From the NCBI RefSeq assembly GCF_934725225.1, contig NZ_CAKVAM010000005.1, positions 173,425 to 237,424 of the forward strand: DNA of 64,000 bases. Reading direction: 5' to 3'. The translations under genes and the position numbers were made by a program. The stretch is from an uncultured Treponema sp. (GTDB lineage Bacteria > Spirochaetota > Spirochaetia > Treponematales > Treponemataceae). Positions 53,807-63,599 of the stretch are shown in pieces (position 1 is the stretch's first letter; every line of letters begins with the position of its first letter). Below the pieces are notes generated by a model. The model was not told the origin of the DNA and made no database searches. It saw only the letters and a program-made list of their open reading frames with translations.

Positions 53807-55163
53807 CTGATTTTTCCTCGTCTTCGCCCCACTCCGAAAGTTTTCGCTGCAATGTTTTTCTTCCGATTCCAAGAATGTCCGCAGTTTTGCTTTTGTTGTT
53901 TTTATTTGAAGCTAAATTTTGCTGAATGATTATTTTTTCAGCTTCGTCTAAAGTTATTCCAAACGGAATTGCAATGCTGTTTTCCTGCGAACTTTTTGCA
54001 ACTGCCGGCGGAAGATCTTCAATGTTTATTTCATCACCTGAGCTCATTACAACTGCGCTTTCAACACAATTGCGAAGTTCCCTTATGTTTCCCGGCCAGT
54101 CATATTTCATAATTGCGGCTTTCGCTTTTCCAGAAAATCCTTTTACTGATTTTCCATTTTCTTTATTGAACTCTTCCAAGAATGCTGAAATTAAAAGCGG
54201 CAAATCGCTTTTTCGTTCCCGAAGCGGAGGAACATGAATATGAATTACATTCAGTCTGTAATACAAGTCCTCGCGGAATCTTCCAGCTTTTATTTCTTCT
54301 TCAAGATTTTTGTTTGTCGCTGCAATTACACGGACATCAACTTCTATAGTCTGCTCACCGCCGACACGTTCAAATTTTTTTTCAGCAAGGACTCTAAGAA
54401 TTTTTATCTGGACATTCTGATTTATTTCCCCGATTTCATCAAGAAAAATTGTGCTTCCGTGGGCAAGTTCGAATCTGCCTTTTTGCAAATGGTCAGCTCC
54501 TGTAAAAGCACCTTTTTCATGTCCGAAAAGCTCGCTTTCTAAAAGTGTTTCACTTAAAGCCGCGCAATGAACATTTATCATAGTTTTGTCGTGCCGCGGG
54601 GACAAAGCATGAATAGCACGGGCAACAACTTCTTTTCCAACACCGCTTTCACCAGTGATAAGAACGCTCGCCTTAGATGCAGCCGCCTTTTTTATCGTCT
54701 CCTGAATTTTTTGCATTACGGCGGAAGAGCCTATCATTTCTTTTAATGCAGAATTTTCAGCGACTTCTTTTTTTAACTCTTGATGTTCAATTTTGATTTG
54801 GCGACTTTCCAGCGCGCGCTTTACAATCATTTCAAGCTGATCAAGATTTAGCGGCTTTGTAAGAAAATCATAAGCGCCGTGTCTCATTGCATCAACTGCG
54901 GAATCTATGCTTCCATGGCCAGTAAGAATAATAACTGGAATTCCCGGAGTTTCTGTTACGACATGATTTAAAACTTCTTCACCTGAAATTCCTGGCATTC
55001 GTAAATCTGTGATTACCAAATCTATGTCGCCTTTTGAAATCAGTTCAAGACCTTCTTTGCCAGAAGCTGCTGTTTTTACATTGTAATCTTCAAGTTCAAA
55101 ATTTGCTGCAAGTCCTTCCCGGATATTTTTTTCATCATCTATAATTAAAATTGTGAATTTCAA
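53790..55163 (-). CDS. NtrC-type sigma-54 response regulator
   Basis: 457 residues from a TTG at 55163 that has GGAGG six bases upstream. Receiver domain: LIIDDEKNIREG at the start and VITDLRMPGISG near residue 52 (phospho-acceptor Asp). AAA+ domain: TGESGVGKEVVARAI near 168 (Walker A), ELFGHEKGAFTGAD near 213 (sigma-54 contact loop) and STIFLDEIGEI near 234. The Fis-type HTH is at the end (DILGIGRKTLQRKL). It should activate sigma-54 promoters when phosphorylated by the kinase encoded 69 nt upstream. Confidence 0.92.
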   Translation of the reverse strand: MKFTILIIDDEKNIREGLAANFELEDYNVKTAASGKEGLELISKGDIDLVITDLRMPGISGEEVLNHVVTETPGIPVIILTGHGSIDSAVDAMRHGAYDFLTKPLNLDQLEMIVKRALESRQIKIEHQELKKEVAENSALKEMIGSSAVMQKIQETIKKAAASKASVLITGESGVGKEVVARAIHALSPRHDKTMINVHCAALSETLLESELFGHEKGAFTGADHLQKGRFELAHGSTIFLDEIGEINQNVQIKILRVLAEKKFERVGGEQTIEVDVRVIAATNKNLEEEIKAGRFREDLYYRLNVIHIHVPPLRERKSDLPLLISAFLEEFNKENGKSVKGFSGKAKAAIMKYDWPGNIRELRNCVESAVVMSSGDEINIEDLPPAVAKSSQENSIAIPFGITLDEAEKIIIQQNLASNKNNKSKTADILGIGRKTLQRKLSEWGEDEEKSDGDNV

Positions 55164-55232
55164 ATTTTCCTCCAAAAAAAATCAAACAAAGGCAATAAAT
55201 ATTTTATATAAAAGCAAACGTTGGGTTAAATT

Positions 55233-56420
55233 TTATTCTTCAAGAAGCATTGTTTCTTTTTGCGGCACAGGAATTTGCACAGTAAAAACAGTGCCTTCAT
55301 TCAGCTCTGAATTTACAGTTATTTCTCCGCGGAACTCTTTTACGATTTTATAAACAGTTGTAAGTCCAAGTCCAGTTCCATCGGCTTTTGTTGTGTAATA
55401 CGGCTCGAAAATTCTTGAGCAAGTCGCTTCATCCATTCCGCAGCCATTGTCCGCGATTGTGAGTATGTAATGCTCATTTTTTATAAAAGAATTTACAGCG
55501 AGCTTTCCGTTGTTTTTTTTGCTAGAAAGAATTGCAGCTTTTGCATTTTGCACAATATTTATAAAAATTTCACGGAAAAGTTTTTCATCAATTAAAAGCC
55601 TGTTTCCTTCTCCTTGCAAATTTACAGAAACTTCTATTCCGCAGTTTTCAAATTCCGGCATGAAAAAATTTATTGATTTTTCTATTATTGAGTCAGGCTC
55701 AGAAAGTGTCATGTTTACTTTTAAAGGCCGCACTGCAAACAAAAAATCCATTACGATTTTATTCAAGTTCTCGATTTCTTCATTTACAACGGAAAGATAT
55801 TTTTCCATGAATTTTTCATCAGGAAGTCGACCGTCACCTTCCCTGCATTTTTTTATTGATTTTTGCAAAAGTTGAATATGAATGCTTATTGCGCCAAGTG
55901 GATTTTTTATTTCATGTGCAACTGATGCGGCAAGATTTGTCAGGCTCTTTAAACTTTCCATTCTGTGCATCAAAATTTCCTGCTGACGTTTTGCAGTTAT
56001 GTCTTCAATAAAAATAATTGTTCCTGCGATTTTTCCATCACGCACAAGAGGCAAAATTGAAACAACGATGAACCTTGCTTTATCATCCGCGGAAACTATA
56101 GAAAATTCTTCACTTGTATTTGTGTTTTGTTCCTGCGCGCAAAAGGAAATAAAACTTGAAACTTCCTCATCCGCTATAAGATTCCAAACAGGTTCTGATT
56201 TTATTTGATGAAGATGAAAAAAATGAAGATAACGTTTTGCAGATTTGTTTATTTTTGTTATGCACCAATTTTTATCAACGATTACAAGTCCTGAAGGAAT
56301 GCTTTGAATTATCGAATCATATATTTCATTTTCTTCACGGACTGTATTCAAAAGACGCTCAAGCTGTTCATCGGAAAGCTTTGTAATTTTTTCAGATGCT
56401 TTTTCAACAAAATCTGTCAT
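55233..56420 (-). CDS. NtrB-type PAS sensor histidine kinase
   Basis: 395 residues, cytoplasmic. A PAS domain (IYDSIIQSIPSGLVIVDKN near residue 32-50) precedes the HisKA motif SVAHEIKNPLGAISIHIQLL near 168, whose His is phosphorylated, and the ATPase domain with IVQNAKAAILSSKK near 290, ADNGCGMDEATCSRIFEPYY near 325 and DGTGLGLTTVYKIV near 350. It is the likely partner of the NtrC-type regulator encoded next. The signal is unknown. Confidence 0.9.
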   Translation of the reverse strand: MTDFVEKASEKITKLSDEQLERLLNTVREENEIYDSIIQSIPSGLVIVDKNWCITKINKSAKRYLHFFHLHQIKSEPVWNLIADEEVSSFISFCAQEQNTNTSEEFSIVSADDKARFIVVSILPLVRDGKIAGTIIFIEDITAKRQQEILMHRMESLKSLTNLAASVAHEIKNPLGAISIHIQLLQKSIKKCREGDGRLPDEKFMEKYLSVVNEEIENLNKIVMDFLFAVRPLKVNMTLSEPDSIIEKSINFFMPEFENCGIEVSVNLQGEGNRLLIDEKLFREIFINIVQNAKAAILSSKKNNGKLAVNSFIKNEHYILTIADNGCGMDEATCSRIFEPYYTTKADGTGLGLTTVYKIVKEFRGEITVNSELNEGTVFTVQIPVPQKETMLLEE

Positions 56421-56439
56421 TTAAATTCCTCTCAAAAAA

Positions 56440-57678
56440 TCAAGCGAATTTTTTTAGAATTCCATCATTCATATAATTTATGTGCATTAAATTTCTTGCA
56501 AGCTCTTCAAGGCAGGCTGAAGGATTCTGATTGAAAATTTCAACATTATTCAATGAAGTTCTAAGTTGTTTTAAAATTTTAAAGGAAACTTCTGAACCTG
56601 CGGCGGATGTTTTTAAATTTTCCTGCGATTCAATAATTCCGCGGATAAAAATCTTAAAAAGAATTCTTGGTTCAAATGAAGCGCAAGTTGAAATTATTTT
56701 AGGAATGTCGGGAACGTGTCCTTGAGCTACATTGTTAAAAAAGTCAGCTGCGCAAGATTTTACAAGTTCGGGCTTTACTGTTAAAAACGACTGCAAAAAT
56801 TCCGTTATGCTGCAAAATTCTTTTTCATCATTGAAAACAGGTTCATAGTGAAAAATTCTATTTATGACATTTTTTTGTTGTTCTGGAGAGCGTTCAAAAA
56901 AATTGTAAGTGCGGACTCTGGAAAGTATAGTCGGAAGCATTGCGCCACGCTTTGTCGTTGTAAGTATAAAAACTACATTCTCTGGAGGCTCTTCAAGAAT
57001 TTTCAGCAAGGCATTTCTTGCGCTGTCTGCCATTAAATCTGCGTTTTCAATAATTAAAACTTTTTTTCCATTGCTTGAACTCAAATGCGCCCAGGATGAA
57101 AAATTTCTTATTTGCAAAACAGGAAGCGAACTGTACAAAAAACTGCTTTCAAGTTTGGTGCAGTCTTTTTCAATTGAATCTAATATTTTTTTCAGCTCCT
57201 CGTCATCTGGAAGAATTCTTCCTGGCTGAATTTTTTCAAGTCCCTCTTCTATATTTTGTAAAAGTGGAGAAAATTTTTGAAGCTTGTCATCTCCGTCCCA
57301 AAGCACAGAATTGAACTTTGAAATAAGTTTTCTTACTGCGCGTAAATAAAGATACCTTGAAGCCTCAAGATGTTTTGTGTTTTGAATATTTTGACTTATT
57401 AAAGTTTTTTTCGCTGCAGCAATTTCCAACGTTCGGTTTCCAGCACCGCAAATAAGAAGATTTTGACTTACCATAGCTTTGTGTTGCCGGCAGTTTGAAC
57501 AAGTGCAATTCCATTCGCCAGAATTTGCGCATGAAAGAATTCTTGCAGTTTCCAAAGCACAGGAAAGTTTTCCAGAAGATGAAGGTCCTGAAAACAGGAT
57601 TGAATTTGGAAAGCGTTTTTTTTCAATGTCTTCTTGCAATAATTTTGTCGCGCTTTGGTTCAAAATATTTTCAAACAT
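56440..57678 (-). CDS. holB: DNA polymerase III delta-prime subunit
   Basis: 412 residues. NSILFSGPSSSGKLSCALETA near residue 25-45 is the P-loop region and WNCTCSNCRQHKAM near 57 a zinc-binding cluster, both usual in clamp-loader subunits. KVLIIENADLMADSARNALLKILEEPP near 215 (short pieces IIENADLM and ALLKILEEPP) contains the SRC-like sensor region, followed by TILSRVRTYNF. It helps load the sliding clamp. It is adjacent to cvpA. Confidence 0.85.
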   Translation of the reverse strand: MFENILNQSATKLLQEDIEKKRFPNSILFSGPSSSGKLSCALETARILSCANSGEWNCTCSNCRQHKAMVSQNLLICGAGNRTLEIAAAKKTLISQNIQNTKHLEASRYLYLRAVRKLISKFNSVLWDGDDKLQKFSPLLQNIEEGLEKIQPGRILPDDEELKKILDSIEKDCTKLESSFLYSSLPVLQIRNFSSWAHLSSSNGKKVLIIENADLMADSARNALLKILEEPPENVVFILTTTKRGAMLPTILSRVRTYNFFERSPEQQKNVINRIFHYEPVFNDEKEFCSITEFLQSFLTVKPELVKSCAADFFNNVAQGHVPDIPKIISTCASFEPRILFKIFIRGIIESQENLKTSAAGSEVSFKILKQLRTSLNNVEIFNQNPSACLEELARNLMHINYMNDGILKKFA

Positions 57679-57680
57679 TT

Positions 57681-58214
57681 TTAATTTCCTTGGATTTGTT
57701 CAAGTGGAATGGCAAGCGGAACTGATGAATTTTTTTCAACTGCTTTTGTAAGGCTTTCAAGCGGAATTGAAATGACGGGATTTAATATTCTTGAAAAAAA
57801 ACTTCCATCGAGAATTGAATCAACCTTAAACCAAGGCTGAGCTTTCATTAAAATTAAAACAACTCCAACAATTGCAAGTCCTTCCAAAAATCCAAAAACA
57901 AAGCCTAAAAATCTATCCAGATCTTTGAAAATTTCACCGCCAAAAATATTTTTTATTGCAGTCTGAAGAATTTTCATAACTATAAATGCAATTATAAAAA
58001 TCAGCAAAAAAGAAAGCACAACAGAAACTAAATGAATTTTCAAATGCTTTTCAATTGGAGAAACCAGCCGTCCGTAAAAAAGAATTGCAACCCAAATACT
58101 TACAACTGGAGCTGCTTTTCCGAACACTTCATTTAAAAATCCGTTTATTGCTCCAATAATTGCAAACGTCAAAACAACAAGCAAAAAAACAATATCGATT
58201 GCGGGAAACATCAT
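57681..58214 (-). CDS. cvpA: CvpA family membrane protein
   Basis: 177 residues with four membrane helices: IDIVFLLVVLTFAIIGAING at the N-terminus, VSIWVAILFYGRLVSP, VVLSFLLIFIIAFIVMKIL and FVFGFLEGLAIVGVVLI. The D-x-x-F/L...G-x-x-x-G pattern of the first helix is typical of CvpA/colicin V production proteins, which act in envelope maintenance. The end of murG overlaps its start by 4 nt. Confidence 0.82.
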   Translation of the reverse strand: MMFPAIDIVFLLVVLTFAIIGAINGFLNEVFGKAAPVVSIWVAILFYGRLVSPIEKHLKIHLVSVVLSFLLIFIIAFIVMKILQTAIKNIFGGEIFKDLDRFLGFVFGFLEGLAIVGVVLILMKAQPWFKVDSILDGSFFSRILNPVISIPLESLTKAVEKNSSVPLAIPLEQIQGN

Positions 58215-59362
58215 ATTTTTATCTGCTCCAAAATCAGATTTGCTATAATTTCAGAAGGCTTTTTTTCTTTGCAAATGGACTTGCAGCTTTCAGCAAATTT
58301 ATTTCTAGTTTCTGAATTTTTCATTTCAGATAATGCATCAAGAAGATTTTCTTTTGTAGCATCTTTTCCTGTTAAAGCAATGGCAGCACCTTTGTTTGCA
58401 AAATATTCTGCATTGTCAACTTGATCGCCTCTTGTTCCTGCACCGCACAAAGGAATTAAAATCATCGGCTTTGAACAAACGGCGCATTCCCATAAAGAAT
58501 TTGCTCCAGCTCTGGAAATTATTATATCCGCGGATTGAATTACAGAAACCATTTCATTAAAAATAAATTCGTAAGGCTTGTAGTTGTCATCGCCGGAAGC
58601 CATAATGTCAGGATTTTCCTGCGCAAATTTTTTTCCAGTTTGATGAACAACTATGAAATCTTTTTTAAGTTCATCAAGGCATTCAATTACAAGATTATTT
58701 ATCTGGTTTGCGCCAAGGCTTCCGCCTAAAATTAAAAGAATATTTTTTTTGCAGCCATTATCTATGCCAAGGAATTTTTTTCCAGCTTCTGAACTGTCAT
58801 TGTAAAATGCCGGACGAACTGGATTTCCTGTAGCAATGCATTTTTCTTTTTGGAAATCTTTAAAATACTTTTTTGTTTCCTCGTAAGAAATTAAAATTTT
58901 AGAAGCTTTTTTGCTGTTGATTCGTGTTGCAAGTCCCGGAGTAAAATCGCACTCGTGAGTAAAATACGGAATCTTTAAAAGAACAGCGGCGGCGCACGGA
59001 GGTACACTTACAAATCCGCCTTTTGAAAAAAGAAAATCCGGCTTTATTTTTTTTAGAATAAAAAATGATTTTATAAATCCTGCGAATATTTTAAAAAAGT
59101 CTGTGAAATTTTTCAGCGAAAAATAACGCCTAAGTTTTCCACATGGGATTCCATGAAAACAAGAAATGCTTCCACCTAATGACAAAAGATTTTTTTCAAT
59201 TATTGCAGAATCCATTCCCTTGGAATTTCCAATCCAGTGAATTTCTATTTCAGTTGATTCATTTGAAATTTTTTTCAGTTCATCAGCAATTGCAATTCCC
59301 GGATATATGTGCCCGCCTGTTCCGCCGCCAGCAAAAGCGATTACAATTTTTTTCTTAGACAT
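58211..59362 (-). CDS. murG: Undecaprenyl-PP-MurNAc-pentapeptide GlcNAc transferase
   Basis: 383 residues. IAFAGGGTGGHIYPGIAIAD at the start is the GGTGGH motif, FSKGGFVSVPPCAAA near 108 is the second Gly loop, ILGGSLGANQINN near 210 and ISRAGANSLWECA near 286 bind UDP-GlcNAc. It converts lipid I to lipid II at the inner membrane. The start lies inside the end of the ankyrin gene (22-nt overlap). Confidence 0.93.
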   Translation of the reverse strand: MSKKKIVIAFAGGGTGGHIYPGIAIADELKKISNESTEIEIHWIGNSKGMDSAIIEKNLLSLGGSISCFHGIPCGKLRRYFSLKNFTDFFKIFAGFIKSFFILKKIKPDFLFSKGGFVSVPPCAAAVLLKIPYFTHECDFTPGLATRINSKKASKILISYEETKKYFKDFQKEKCIATGNPVRPAFYNDSSEAGKKFLGIDNGCKKNILLILGGSLGANQINNLVIECLDELKKDFIVVHQTGKKFAQENPDIMASGDDNYKPYEFIFNEMVSVIQSADIIISRAGANSLWECAVCSKPMILIPLCGAGTRGDQVDNAEYFANKGAAIALTGKDATKENLLDALSEMKNSETRNKFAESCKSICKEKKPSEIIANLILEQIKI

Positions 59363-60264
59363 TTTTTATTTTTTTCCATCAGTTTCATAAGCTCTTCATT
59401 TTTGAAAAGCGATGCATAGCCACGCGCACTCATTCCCATGCTGTCTTTTACGTCAGGATCTGCGCCAGAATCCAAAAGCAGTTTTACAATTTTTGAATTT
59501 CCGTTTCCGACTGCGAGAACAAGAATAGACTGCCCGTCTGAACTCATTGTGCTCAAGTCCGCGCCATGATCTATAAGAAGTTTTGCAATTTCGTAGTTTT
59601 TCCGCCAGACAGCATCCATCACAGGAGAATATCCTCTGTCTTCGGAAACTTCGTTTATGTCCGCGCCTTTTTCAAGTAGAAGCTCAAGCATTTCCTTGTT
59701 GTCATTTCTTGTTGCGACACACAAAAGCGGAACTCCTTGCAATGTTTTTGAATTCACGTCTATTCCAGAATTCAAAATTGATTTGCAAATTTCAGTTTTT
59801 TCTTTTTCAAGATAAAATTCAAAACTGTCCGCGTTGCATGAAATTCCCTGCTCCAAAAGTGAATTTCTGTTTGCGCGTTTTAAACTGTCTGATTTTATTT
59901 CATCGATATTTTTTTCAAGCCACTTAAAAAGCTCGTTTTCAGAATAAAAATTTTTTAAAGATGATTTTTCATTTTCAGAAGGAAATAACTCGCAGTATTT
60001 TTTTTCTTCATCTAAAGCAAGAACTGGCATTTTTTTTCCGTAGCAAAAACCAAAAACGCAAGACAAAATCAGCACAGAATTTTCAACATTGGAAAAAAAC
60101 AAAAAACCGTCAAAAATTGAAATTTTCTCAAAAATGTCTTTTAAATTTTTTTCATATTGATTTAAAACAATTTTTTCAGAATCGCATTTATTTGAAGTAA
60201 AAAAAATTTCAGCTCGGTTTGCATTTTCTTCCTGAGCCGTCTGAGCAACAATCAACCATTTCAT
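59341..60264 (-). CDS. Ankyrin repeat protein
   Basis: 307 residues. Residues 1-135 are an unrecognised alpha/beta region (FFTSNKCDSEKIVL, GFLFFSNVENSVLIL) that resembles a TIR- or receiver-like fold only loosely. From 155 to 300 there are four ankyrin repeats, such as NKEMLELLLEKGADINEV, NYEIAKLLIDHGADLS and NSKIVKLLLDSGADPDVK. Ankyrin repeats bind protein partners. The gene overlaps murG by 22 nt, so it probably shares its mRNA. Confidence 0.8.
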   Translation of the reverse strand: MKWLIVAQTAQEENANRAEIFFTSNKCDSEKIVLNQYEKNLKDIFEKISIFDGFLFFSNVENSVLILSCVFGFCYGKKMPVLALDEEKKYCELFPSENEKSSLKNFYSENELFKWLEKNIDEIKSDSLKRANRNSLLEQGISCNADSFEFYLEKEKTEICKSILNSGIDVNSKTLQGVPLLCVATRNDNKEMLELLLEKGADINEVSEDRGYSPVMDAVWRKNYEIAKLLIDHGADLSTMSSDGQSILVLAVGNGNSKIVKLLLDSGADPDVKDSMGMSARGYASLFKNEELMKLMEKNKKCLRKKL

Positions 60265-60340
60265 TCTTAAATTATAGCTTAGCTTTGTTCAAAAGTCTAT
60301 TGCCCCTAAAATTTCGTTTTGAAAAAAATAATTTTCTCTC

Positions 60341-60369
60341 TTGACAAAAAAGCGCATCGGATATATGTT
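60341..60369 (+). promoter_or_regulatory. Sigma-70-type promoter of the ECF operon
   Basis: TTGACA at 60341 and TATGTT at 60364 with a 17-bp spacer, about 37 bp before the ATG of the S-component gene. Confidence 0.8.
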
Positions 60370-60405
60370 TCTACTAACAGAAACAAAAAAAAACAGGAGC
60401 TTTTT

Positions 60406-60963
60406 ATGAATGAAAACGAAAATCTTGGTGAAAAACGTGTTCTTGAAACCTCAGAGAAAAAAGGAGTTCAAATCCGCGACTTGATTCTTGTTGCAGTTTT
60501 GCTTGCGGCCGGAGCGGTTCTGAAATTTTTTGTAGGCTCGCTCATCAACATCGGCGGAATGAAACCAAACTTCATTATCGCAATGTACTGCATGGCGATT
60601 GCATTGATTAACGCAAATGTCGCAGCGGCGGCGGTCATCGGAATTCTTGCAGGCGCAATCTGCCAGTTCTTTCCGGGAACTCCGTACTTGAACTTTGCAA
60701 GCGAATTTGCGGGTGCAATCGTGATGTCGCTTCTGATAAAAATTCCGCTTCCTAAGCTTGGAAAAATCGATTTCAAACCGGCAGTCGCAACTTTGTTCAG
60801 CACATTCGTGAGCGGCGGACTTTACACAGTTCTGCTGATTTTTGTTCTCGGCGCAGACAAGGCGACACTTGCGGCTTACATTCCGATTGTTCTTTGCACA
60901 GCCTGCATTAACGCGGTTCTTGTCCAGCTGCTTTATATTCCGCTGAAAATGACTTTAAAATAA
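60406..60963 (+). CDS. ECF transporter S component (TrpP-like)
   Basis: 185 residues from ATG 60406, which has AGGAG upstream; the longer frame runs through the promoter. A charged N-terminal tail is followed by five or six membrane helices, with LIIVGG-like loop residues (SLINIGGMKPNFIIAMYCM) and CQFFPGTPYLNFASEF near residue 90. These resemble TrpP-type and other S components that bind a small substrate. The ATPases and T component follow, so this is a complete group I importer. Tryptophan is only one possible substrate. Confidence 0.75.
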   Translation: MNENENLGEKRVLETSEKKGVQIRDLILVAVLLAAGAVLKFFVGSLINIGGMKPNFIIAMYCMAIALINANVAAAAVIGILAGAICQFFPGTPYLNFASEFAGAIVMSLLIKIPLPKLGKIDFKPAVATLFSTFVSGGLYTVLLIFVLGADKATLAAYIPIVLCTACINAVLVQLLYIPLKMTLK

Positions 60964-60984
60964 TCCAAAATAATCGGTGGCAAA

Positions 60985-61827
60985 ATGATAAGCATAGAAA
61001 ATTTAAGCTTTGCGTACAGCGGAAGTTCAGTTCCAGCGTTGAAAAACATTTCAATGGAAATTCAGGACGGCGATTTTGTCGGAATAATCGGAGCGTCTGG
61101 AGCCGGAAAAACAACACTCAGCTGCGCGATAAACGGAATCATTCCGCACCACTACAAAGGCGAATATTACGGAAAAGTCTGCGTAAACGGAAAAGATGTT
61201 TTTGAAAACGATCCGTGCAGCATTGCGCTTGAAGTCGGAAGTGTTTTTCAGGACATCGACAGCCAGATGACTTGCTCTGTTGTTGAAGATGAAATTCTTT
61301 TCGGACTTGAAAACTTCGGAATCCCAAAAGACGAAATCGAAAGCCGGCTTGAGTGGGCGTTGAAAGAAACCGGAATTGAAAATCTCCGCAGCCGGGAAAT
61401 TTCTGGACTTAGCGGCGGACAAAAACAGAAAACCGCAGTTGCCGCAATTCTCGCGCTGAAGCCTAAAATTCTTGTGCTTGACGAGCCGACCGGCGAACTT
61501 GACCCGGCATCCAGCAGAAACATTTTTAGAATTCTAAAAGACCTGAATGAATCTTACGGAATGACAATTATTGTAATAGAACAAAAAATCATGCTGCTTT
61601 GTGAATTTGCCAAAAAACTTGCCGTGATTGACAAAGGCTCTTTAAAGTCTTTTGGAAATATCCGCGATGTTCTAAAAAATTCCATCGAGCTTGCTTTGCT
61701 TGGCGTAAATTATCCGCGCGCAGTTGATTTTTACAAAAGCCTTCTTTCACGCAAAATGATAACGCCGGAAAAAGAAATTTGCATCGACACAAAAGAAGCC
61801 GTTTCGCTTGCAGGAGGACTTTTATGA
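60985..61827 (+). CDS. ecfA: ECF transporter ATPase
   Basis: 280 residues. GIIGASGAGKTTLSCAING near residue 33 is the Walker A motif, VFQDIDSQM near 86 the Q loop, ISGLSGGQKQKTAVAAILAL near 135 the signature, and ILVLDEPTGELDP near 160 Walker B. It pairs with the second ATPase to power uptake. It overlaps the next gene by 4 nt. Confidence 0.9.
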   Translation: MISIENLSFAYSGSSVPALKNISMEIQDGDFVGIIGASGAGKTTLSCAINGIIPHHYKGEYYGKVCVNGKDVFENDPCSIALEVGSVFQDIDSQMTCSVVEDEILFGLENFGIPKDEIESRLEWALKETGIENLRSREISGLSGGQKQKTAVAAILALKPKILVLDEPTGELDPASSRNIFRILKDLNESYGMTIIVIEQKIMLLCEFAKKLAVIDKGSLKSFGNIRDVLKNSIELALLGVNYPRAVDFYKSLLSRKMITPEKEICIDTKEAVSLAGGLL

Positions 61828-62651
61828 TTGAATGCGATTCAGTCCGATTTAGCTACGGAAAAACAAAAGACGCCGAGCTTATCCACGGAATTTCACTTTC
61901 AATAGAAGACGGAGAATTTGTCGCGCTCACAGGAGAAAATGGAGCTGGAAAATCAACATTCAGCAAACTTCTTGCAGGAATCTTAAAGCCTTCCGACGGA
62001 AAAATCAGCGTAAACGGAATCGACACAAAAAAAGCGAAAAACAGTGTGCTTGCAAAAAACACAGGCTTCCTTTTTCAGAATCCTGACCGCCAGCTTTGCA
62101 CTTACACAGTCCGGGACGAAATTGCATTCGGGCAAAAAGCTTTAAAAACTGGAACGGAAGAAGAAATTTCTAAGCGCACAGAAAAAATTATCGAGCGATT
62201 TGGATTCAATCCGGGCGAAGCGCCATTTTCACTTAGCCGAGGACAAAGACAGCGACTTGCATTGGCTTCAATTATCGCAGTCGAACCGAAAGTTATGATT
62301 CTTGACGAGCCGACAACCGGGCTTGACTACAAGGAATGCATGGAAATCATGAGCGCAGTAAAAGAGCTGAACAAAAACGGAACAACTGTAATCATGGTTT
62401 GCCACGACATGGAGCTTGTTCTTGACTTCGCGCAGCGGATGATTGTTCTTGCAAACGGAAAAATCGAGGCGGACGGAAAAACTCTTGAAATAATGCGCAG
62501 CAAAGAAATCTTGCAGAAAGCGAGCCTTCTTCCTCCGCAGATTATTCAGATTGCGCTTGAACTTGAAGAAAAATTTCCGGACAGATTCAATTTTGAAAAC
62601 GTCCGCACAGCAGATGAACTTGCCGCAAAAATTCAGGAGGCGATAAAATGA
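61824..62651 (+). CDS. ecfA: ECF transporter ATPase
   Basis: 275 residues from ATG 61824, which has AGGAGG inside the preceding gene and forms an ATGA overlap with it. ALTGENGAGKSTFSKLLAGI near residue 33 is Walker A, FLFQNPDRQLCT near 80 the Q loop region, FSLSRGQRQRLALASII near 135 an SRGQ variant of the signature, and VMILDEPTTGLDY near 158 Walker B. It is the second subunit of the heterodimer. Confidence 0.9.
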   Translation: MIECDSVRFSYGKTKDAELIHGISLSIEDGEFVALTGENGAGKSTFSKLLAGILKPSDGKISVNGIDTKKAKNSVLAKNTGFLFQNPDRQLCTYTVRDEIAFGQKALKTGTEEEISKRTEKIIERFGFNPGEAPFSLSRGQRQRLALASIIAVEPKVMILDEPTTGLDYKECMEIMSAVKELNKNGTTVIMVCHDMELVLDFAQRMIVLANGKIEADGKTLEIMRSKEILQKASLLPPQIIQIALELEEKFPDRFNFENVRTADELAAKIQEAIK

Positions 62652-63418
62652 AAGGACTTGTCGATTACGTTCCGGGAACTTCTGTTTTCCACAAAATGAA
62701 TCCAGTTTCAAAGCTGATTTTTTCAATGGCGGTTTGCGCATCATGCTTTATTTCCTCGTCCGCTGAAATTCTAGTTCTGCTTCTTGCCGTTGACATTGCG
62801 ACTGGAATTCTCTGCGGAATTTCAACAAGGACATTCAGGCTTTTGAAAGGGCTTGTTAAGATTTCGGTTTTCCTTTTTATTCTTCAGATTTTGATAATAA
62901 GAAGCGGAAATGTCGTTTACCAGATTTCGTTTTTGAAAATAACAGACGCCGGACTTGCAACCTCGCTGAATCTTGTGCTTAAACTTTGCGGCGCAACTCT
63001 TCCGCTTGCCCTTATGCTTTCTGTTACGAAACTTGCCGACCTTTCAAACGCGCTTGTTGAAAAACTTCACGTTCCGTACAAATACGCATTTACATTGACA
63101 ACCGCAATCCGTTTTATTCCGGTTTTTGCGCAGGAAATGGAAGGAATTCAGGAAGCCCAGACTTCACGCGGAATCCAGCTGGACACAAAAAATCCGCTGA
63201 AAAAACTTGCGCTGATTTTGCCTTTGTGCGCTCCCCTTTTGGTTTCTTCAGTGCGGAAAACAAGCGGGACTGCAATTGCGGCTGACTTGCGCGGATTCAA
63301 ACTGCGGACATCCGGCTGCTGCCTAAAAAAATATCCATATAAAGCGCGGGACTTTGCGTGCTTTGCCGTGTCATTTTTACTGATTGCGGTGAGTATTTGC
63401 GAAAAATTTATAAAATGA
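62648..63418 (+). CDS. ecfT: ECF transporter T component
   Basis: 256 residues with about five membrane helices. The cytoplasmic coupling region has AQTSRGIQLDTKNPLKKL near residue 180 and a second basic motif (AIAADLRGFKL) near 215: the two Ala-Arg-Gly-type motifs that dock on the ATPases. It overlaps the ATPase gene by 4 nt and ends the operon. Confidence 0.9.
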   Translation: MKGLVDYVPGTSVFHKMNPVSKLIFSMAVCASCFISSSAEILVLLLAVDIATGILCGISTRTFRLLKGLVKISVFLFILQILIIRSGNVVYQISFLKITDAGLATSLNLVLKLCGATLPLALMLSVTKLADLSNALVEKLHVPYKYAFTLTTAIRFIPVFAQEMEGIQEAQTSRGIQLDTKNPLKKLALILPLCAPLLVSSVRKTSGTAIAADLRGFKLRTSGCCLKKYPYKARDFACFAVSFLLIAVSICEKFIK

Positions 63419-63448
63419 ATTTTTTTTCAGAAATTTTGCACTTTCTGC

Positions 63449-63477
63449 TTGACCAACGAAAGTAATTCAGATATATT
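63449..63477 (+). promoter_or_regulatory. Promoter of the tRNA cluster
   Basis: TTGACC at 63449 and TATATT at 63472 with a 17-bp spacer, 18 bp before the first tRNA. Confidence 0.75.
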
Positions 63478-63495
63478 CTATTTCGTTGATTGCAT

Positions 63496-63568
63496 GGTGC
63501 CTGTAGTTCAGGGGTAGAGCGCCAGATTGTGGATCTGGTTGTCGTGGGTTCAAATCCCACCAGGCACC
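63496..63568 (+). tRNA. tRNA-His (GTG)
   Basis: Cloverleaf with acceptor GTGCCTG/CAGGCAC, the extra G at -1 that marks tRNA-His, anticodon loop TTGTGGA in the CCAGA/TCTGG stem, and TTCAAAT in the T loop. CCA is not encoded. Confidence 0.95.
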
Positions 63569-63599
63569 CGGATTCCAACGTGGAGCCGTGCAGCAGGAC

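Noticed and set aside
60264..60405. Riboswitch or T-box before the ECF operon
   Set aside because: The promoter leaves a leader of only about 30 nt, too short for a known element.
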